Assembly (NCBI GenBank): GCA_047947135.1
Contig: CP170457.1
Coordinates: forward strand, 2,790,001-2,854,000
Direction: 5' to 3'
DNA from: Planctobacterium sp047947135
GTDB lineage: Bacteria; Pseudomonadota; Gammaproteobacteria; Enterobacterales; Alteromonadaceae
DNA: 64,000 nucleotides
A model generated the notes under the pieces. The model was not told where the DNA came from. It saw only the letters and a program-made list of their open reading frames with translations, and searched no databases. The translations under genes were made by a program, and so were the position numbers. Positions 62,042-64,000 of the stretch are shown here, in pieces. Positions within the stretch are counted from its first letter, which is position 1; each line of letters opens with the position of its first letter.

Positions 62042-63652
62042 TTGAATACTTCTTTTCGAACGTTCAATATTGCCACGAACATATGGGTAGCGCTGCTGGT
62101 GCTGCCTATGTTGGTGGTGTTGCTCAGTTGGCTGCAGCCGCAGTGGCAGCAGTGGCAACATCTGCTAGATACATTTTTTGCTGAATACGTAACTAATACA
62201 ATTTTGCTTGCTGTCGGAGTCGGCTTTTTTAGCTGCGTTTTTGCGGTTCTTCCTGCATGGTGGGTGAGTCAGTATCACTTTCCATTGCGTCGCTTTTTTA
62301 ACTGGGCGCTTTTACTGCCATTGGCTATTCCCAGTTACATCGGTGCTTACGTTTATGTTGGCCTGCTGGATTTCGCCGGTCCAATTGATCGCTTGCTGTC
62401 CAGTATAGGTTTGTCTGGTTCACAGTACTTACCGGATATTCAAAATTTGTTTGGTACCTGCGTGGTGATGTCGTTGGTGCTGTACCCCTATGTTTTTGCC
62501 ATCGCTAAAGTCAGTTTTAGCTCACAGTCCGCAAATTATCGTAAAGTTGCCCAAAGCAACGGCTTTTCTGAGTCCAAATTTTTTACGAAACTGGCGTTAC
62601 CGATGGCATTGCCCGCAATTTTGGCTGGGACTTCTCTTACCATGATGGAAGCCATGGCGGATTTTGGTACGGTGGAATATATGGGTGTGGTGACTTTTAC
62701 AACAGGCATATTCCGTACCTGGTATGGCATGAACAATATTGCAGCCGCTTCGCAACTGGCATCCACTTTAGTGCTATTTGTCATTATATTATTGGCGCTG
62801 GAGCGTTGGAGCCGACGTAAACAACGCTATTTTAGCAACACTTCTGCAGGTTACCAACGTATCAATCTAAGTCGAGGGAAAGCGCTGACCATCAGTTCGG
62901 CATTGACTTGTTTGTTCTTGATTGCATTCATTACGCCACTTAGCTTGTTGGGGTATTGGGGCTACTTAAGCCTACAAAGTGGTTTTGACATGCGTCTGCT
63001 TGGCCAGATTAAAAATACCTTTTTGGTCGCCGGAACAGCTGCTCTGATCATTGTTATGGGAGCCTTATTGTTATGTTATTGCGCCAGATTAAAACCAGGT
63101 AAATGGGCACAGACCAAGTTGCAGCTTGTTGGGTCTGGCTATGCTTTTCCCGGTACAGTGATTGCGGTAGGCAGTGTGATGGCGCTGGGCTGGCTGGATC
63201 ATCGAATTAATGACGTTTTTATCTGGTTTAATGACAAACCCGTTGGTCTGGTTCTTTCTGGCAGTGCTTTTGCTTTGGTGTTTGCCTATACAGTTCGTTT
63301 TTCTACTGTGGGTTTGCACTATATTCAGAACGGCCTGGAGCGGATAACACCGTCTATTGACAATGCGGCTCGCTCGTTAGGAGCTAATCAAAGCACTTTG
63401 CTGTGGCGTGTGCATTTGCCGTTGTTACGAGGCAGTGCCCTAATGGCTTTATTGGTGGTGTTTGTTGATATTATAAAGGAGCTACCAGCAACACTGATAT
63501 TAAGACCCTTTAACTTCGATACGCTGGCAGTTAAGACTTATGAATTTGCCAAAGATGAACGCTTGACAGACGCAGCAGTGCCAGCGTTGCTGATTATTCT
63601 GGTTAGTCTGATTCCAGTGTTAGTTATCAGTAAAATGCAGTCCGAAAAATAG
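62042..63652 (+). CDS. fbpB: Ferric-iron ABC transporter, permease
   Basis: 536 residues from a TTG start 24 bases after fbpA; TTCAGG is a weak ribosome site and a later start cannot be excluded. Twelve or so membrane segments arranged as two homologous halves, each with the binding-protein-dependent transport (EAA) loop: SNGFSESKFFTKLALPMALP (about 175-194) in the first half and SLGANQSTLLWRVHLPLLRG (about 441-460) in the second. Fused double permeases of this type are normal for FbpB. The ATPase gene begins directly after the stop. Confidence 0.92.
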   Translation: MNTSFRTFNIATNIWVALLVLPMLVVLLSWLQPQWQQWQHLLDTFFAEYVTNTILLAVGVGFFSCVFAVLPAWWVSQYHFPLRRFFNWALLLPLAIPSYIGAYVYVGLLDFAGPIDRLLSSIGLSGSQYLPDIQNLFGTCVVMSLVLYPYVFAIAKVSFSSQSANYRKVAQSNGFSESKFFTKLALPMALPAILAGTSLTMMEAMADFGTVEYMGVVTFTTGIFRTWYGMNNIAAASQLASTLVLFVIILLALERWSRRKQRYFSNTSAGYQRINLSRGKALTISSALTCLFLIAFITPLSLLGYWGYLSLQSGFDMRLLGQIKNTFLVAGTAALIIVMGALLLCYCARLKPGKWAQTKLQLVGSGYAFPGTVIAVGSVMALGWLDHRINDVFIWFNDKPVGLVLSGSAFALVFAYTVRFSTVGLHYIQNGLERITPSIDNAARSLGANQSTLLWRVHLPLLRGSALMALLVVFVDIIKELPATLILRPFNFDTLAVKTYEFAKDERLTDAAVPALLIILVSLIPVLVISKMQSEK

Positions 63653-63653
63653 A

Positions 63654-64000
63654 ATGATTAATTTAAAAAACATCGCCATATCTTATGATGACAATACCGT
63701 AGTCAAAGACTTAACCCTGAGATTAAAACAAGGGGAAATAGGCTGCTTGTTAGGTGCTTCTGGCTCTGGAAAATCCACATTACTGCAGGCAATTGCGGGA
63801 TTTAAAGCGCTTGACCGTGGTGAAATTACCTTGCGTGACCGAGTCGTCGCAAGTGATTCGATAAATGTTGCCCCCAATAAACGTAATGTGGCAATGGTGT
63901 TTCAGGACTTTGCACTGTTCCCGCATCTCAGTGTTGCAGATAATATTGCCTTTGGTTTGTCTGGTAAGTCCGCGACCCAAAAACAACAGATTGTGGATGA
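63654..64000 (+). CDS. fbpC: Ferric-iron ABC transporter, ATP-binding protein (N-terminal part)
   Basis: The gene runs off the window; about 115 residues are visible. The Walker A motif is GASGSGKSTLLQAIAGF (about 36-52) and the Q-loop lies in MVFQDFALFPHLSVADNIAFG (spanning about 82-102). The start overlaps the end of fbpB closely (the ATG is two bases after the fbpB stop). It energises Fe3+ import by FbpAB. Later motifs (signature, Walker B) and any C-terminal domain lie outside the window. Confidence 0.93.
   Translation, partial: MINLKNIAISYDDNTVVKDLTLRLKQGEIGCLLGASGSGKSTLLQAIAGFKALDRGEITLRDRVVASDSINVAPNKRNVAMVFQDFALFPHLSVADNIAFGLSGKSATQKQQIVD

Noticed and set aside
1..64000. tRNA, rRNA, CRISPR arrays, prophage genes
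   Set aside because: No cloverleaf-like sequences, spaced repeats or phage structural genes were recognised by reading; tRNAscan and CRISPR finders were not run.

Overview
The window looks like chromosome of a marine gammaproteobacterium of the Alteromonadales (Alteromonas/Aestuariibacter/Shewanella relatives). The evidence is the set of conserved neighbourhoods: liuRABCDE next to an ivd-type valine/isoleucine operon, yejK/yejL/yejM, aroF-tyrA facing pheA, a CrsA/CrsR-type partner switch, and many TonB receptors and two-component proteins. Base composition is moderate (not computed). No tRNA, rRNA, CRISPR array, integrase or IS transposase was seen.

Region 1 (1-5.7 kb): the end of a DUF2189 membrane protein, a GGA-rich CsrB/RsmZ-type regulatory RNA with its own terminator (about 610-945), a small hypothetical protein, a LysR regulator, a porin-like barrel, an orphan CofD/YvcK-family protein and a small secreted DUF4019 protein.

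Region 2 (5.7-19.8 kb): branched-chain amino acid catabolism. liuRABCDE (minus strand) takes isovaleryl-CoA to acetoacetate and acetyl-CoA. The plus-strand genes (thiolase, MmsA, acyl-CoA dehydrogenase, 3-hydroxyisobutyryl-CoA hydrolase, 3-hydroxyisobutyrate dehydrogenase, SDR) degrade valine and isoleucine intermediates. Palindromes before liuR and before mmsA match each other and are probably LiuR operators.

Region 3 (19.8-33.9 kb): gmhB, a REC-REC-PAS-GGDEF-EAL protein, an acetolactate-synthase-like ThDP enzyme, then an AT-richer minus-strand block (24.95-29.46 kb). That block holds an SDR, two tandem citrate-synthase-fold proteins lacking the usual catalytic histidines, and a TonB receptor split by a 4-base duplication. 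A histidine kinase with an ABC-type periplasmic binding protein follows, then yejM and yejL.

Region 4 (34-51.6 kb): yejK, a duplicated-domain 6-carboxytetrahydropterin-synthase-like protein, an M23 peptidase, an SMP-30-like secreted protein, an M61 peptidase, an Mpo1-like protein, an AlgZ/LytS-LytTR pair, an RND pump (permease before adaptor), an AbgT transporter, a TonB receptor and a DnaJ-related protein.

Region 5 (51.6-57.5 kb): aromatic amino acid biosynthesis. aroF-tyrA has a TyrR-box-like site upstream; pheA has a Phe-containing leader peptide and attenuator. Between tyrA and pheA lie about 2 kb of accessory DNA: a GIY-YIG nuclease gene bracketed by 31-base inverted repeats, a small secreted protein flanked by 50-base direct repeats, and a small cytosolic protein whose stop codon runs into an attC-like site. 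This mosaic and the citrate-synthase-like block are the most unusual parts of the window.

Region 6 (57.6-64 kb): a two-receiver response regulator, a YciH/SUI1 protein, the CrsA/CrsR-like anti-sigma-antagonist system, and a Fur-boxed ferric-iron ABC transporter whose ATPase gene runs off the window.
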